From: CAZVEV01 sp964625865
GTDB taxonomy: Bacteria; Planctomycetota; Phycisphaerae; SM23-33
DNA length: 5,156 nucleotides
Assembly (NCBI GenBank): GCA_964625865.1
Contig: CAZVEV010000376.1
Span: 1 to 5,156, forward strand
Direction of reading: 5' to 3'
The translations under genes were made by a program, and so were the position numbers. Under the pieces are notes generated by a model that made no database searches, was not told where the DNA came from, and saw nothing but the letters and a program-made list of their open reading frames with translations. Position 1 is the stretch's first letter. Every line of letters begins with the position of its first letter. Shown here piece by piece: positions 5,102 through 5,156 of this stretch.

Positions 5102-5156
5102 ACGGAAACGCGGCACGGAAACGCGGCGGGACGCCGCGTCTACTGTAGAAGCGGCA
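5102..5156 (+). repeat. Intergenic palindromic repeat, copy B (cut by window end)
   Basis: All 55 visible bases match 5002-5056, including the 13-mer pair (5102-5114, 5115-5127), the hairpin at 5121-5139 and the CTAC-T-GTAG palindrome at 5140-5148. The window ends inside the first arm of the second hairpin, so the true repeat length and number of copies cannot be seen. The 45 bases between the copies (5057-5101) complete the second hairpin of copy A and then hold about 34 bases with no recognisable feature. Confidence 0.9.

Noticed and set aside
4813..5103. Minus-strand 96-codon open frame spanning the sulfatase end and repeat copy A.
   Set aside because: Half is antisense to the sulfatase and the rest is a translation of the palindromic repeat. 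Such repeat-derived hypothetical proteins are annotation artefacts.
5002..5156. Possible CRISPR array: repeats of constant length separated by 45 bases.
   Set aside because: Only two copies are visible. The repeat is longer than CRISPR repeats, contains an internal tandem 13-mer and several hairpins, the second hairpin continues into the 'spacer', and no cas gene is present.

Overview
The window looks like chromosomal DNA of a high-GC, sulfatase-bearing bacterium, most likely a member of Planctomycetota or a relative. This is inferred from three things: a Tat-exported family S1 sulfatase, a secreted protein built from tetratricopeptide (TPR) repeats, and GC-rich palindromic repeats between genes. 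No rRNA or other marker gene is present, so the taxon stays uncertain.

Layout, left to right. Bases 1-517 hold the C-terminal half of an aldo/keto reductase whose frame is cut by a TGA at 44-46. This is probably a broken gene. Next is a compact two-gene module (579-1212): a PIN-domain (VapC-like) protein and, overlapping its end, a 60-residue protein placed like an antitoxin. Right after it (1223-1313) is a second, degraded copy of the aldo/keto reductase tail, so copies of one sequence flank the module. A three-helix membrane protein of unknown function (1320-2099) follows. It converges, with only 16 bases between stop codons, on a minus-strand gene for a secreted TPR protein (3381-2116). 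A 132-base divergent intergenic region separates the TPR gene from a plus-strand Tat-exported sulfatase (3514-4971). The last 185 bases are non-coding. They carry two identical 55-base repeat copies exactly 100 bases apart, made of a tandem 13-mer and a string of palindromes, with the second copy cut by the window edge.

The PIN protein and its small partner form one evident functional unit. The sulfatase and the TPR protein are divergently transcribed and both carry export signals, so they could serve the same cell-surface process, but nothing in the sequence proves a link. The aldo/keto reductase remnants appear to be relics. No stretch longer than about 190 bases lacks a gene or gene relic. 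The most unusual items are the 3'-end repeat cluster and the duplicated reductase tail around the PIN module.
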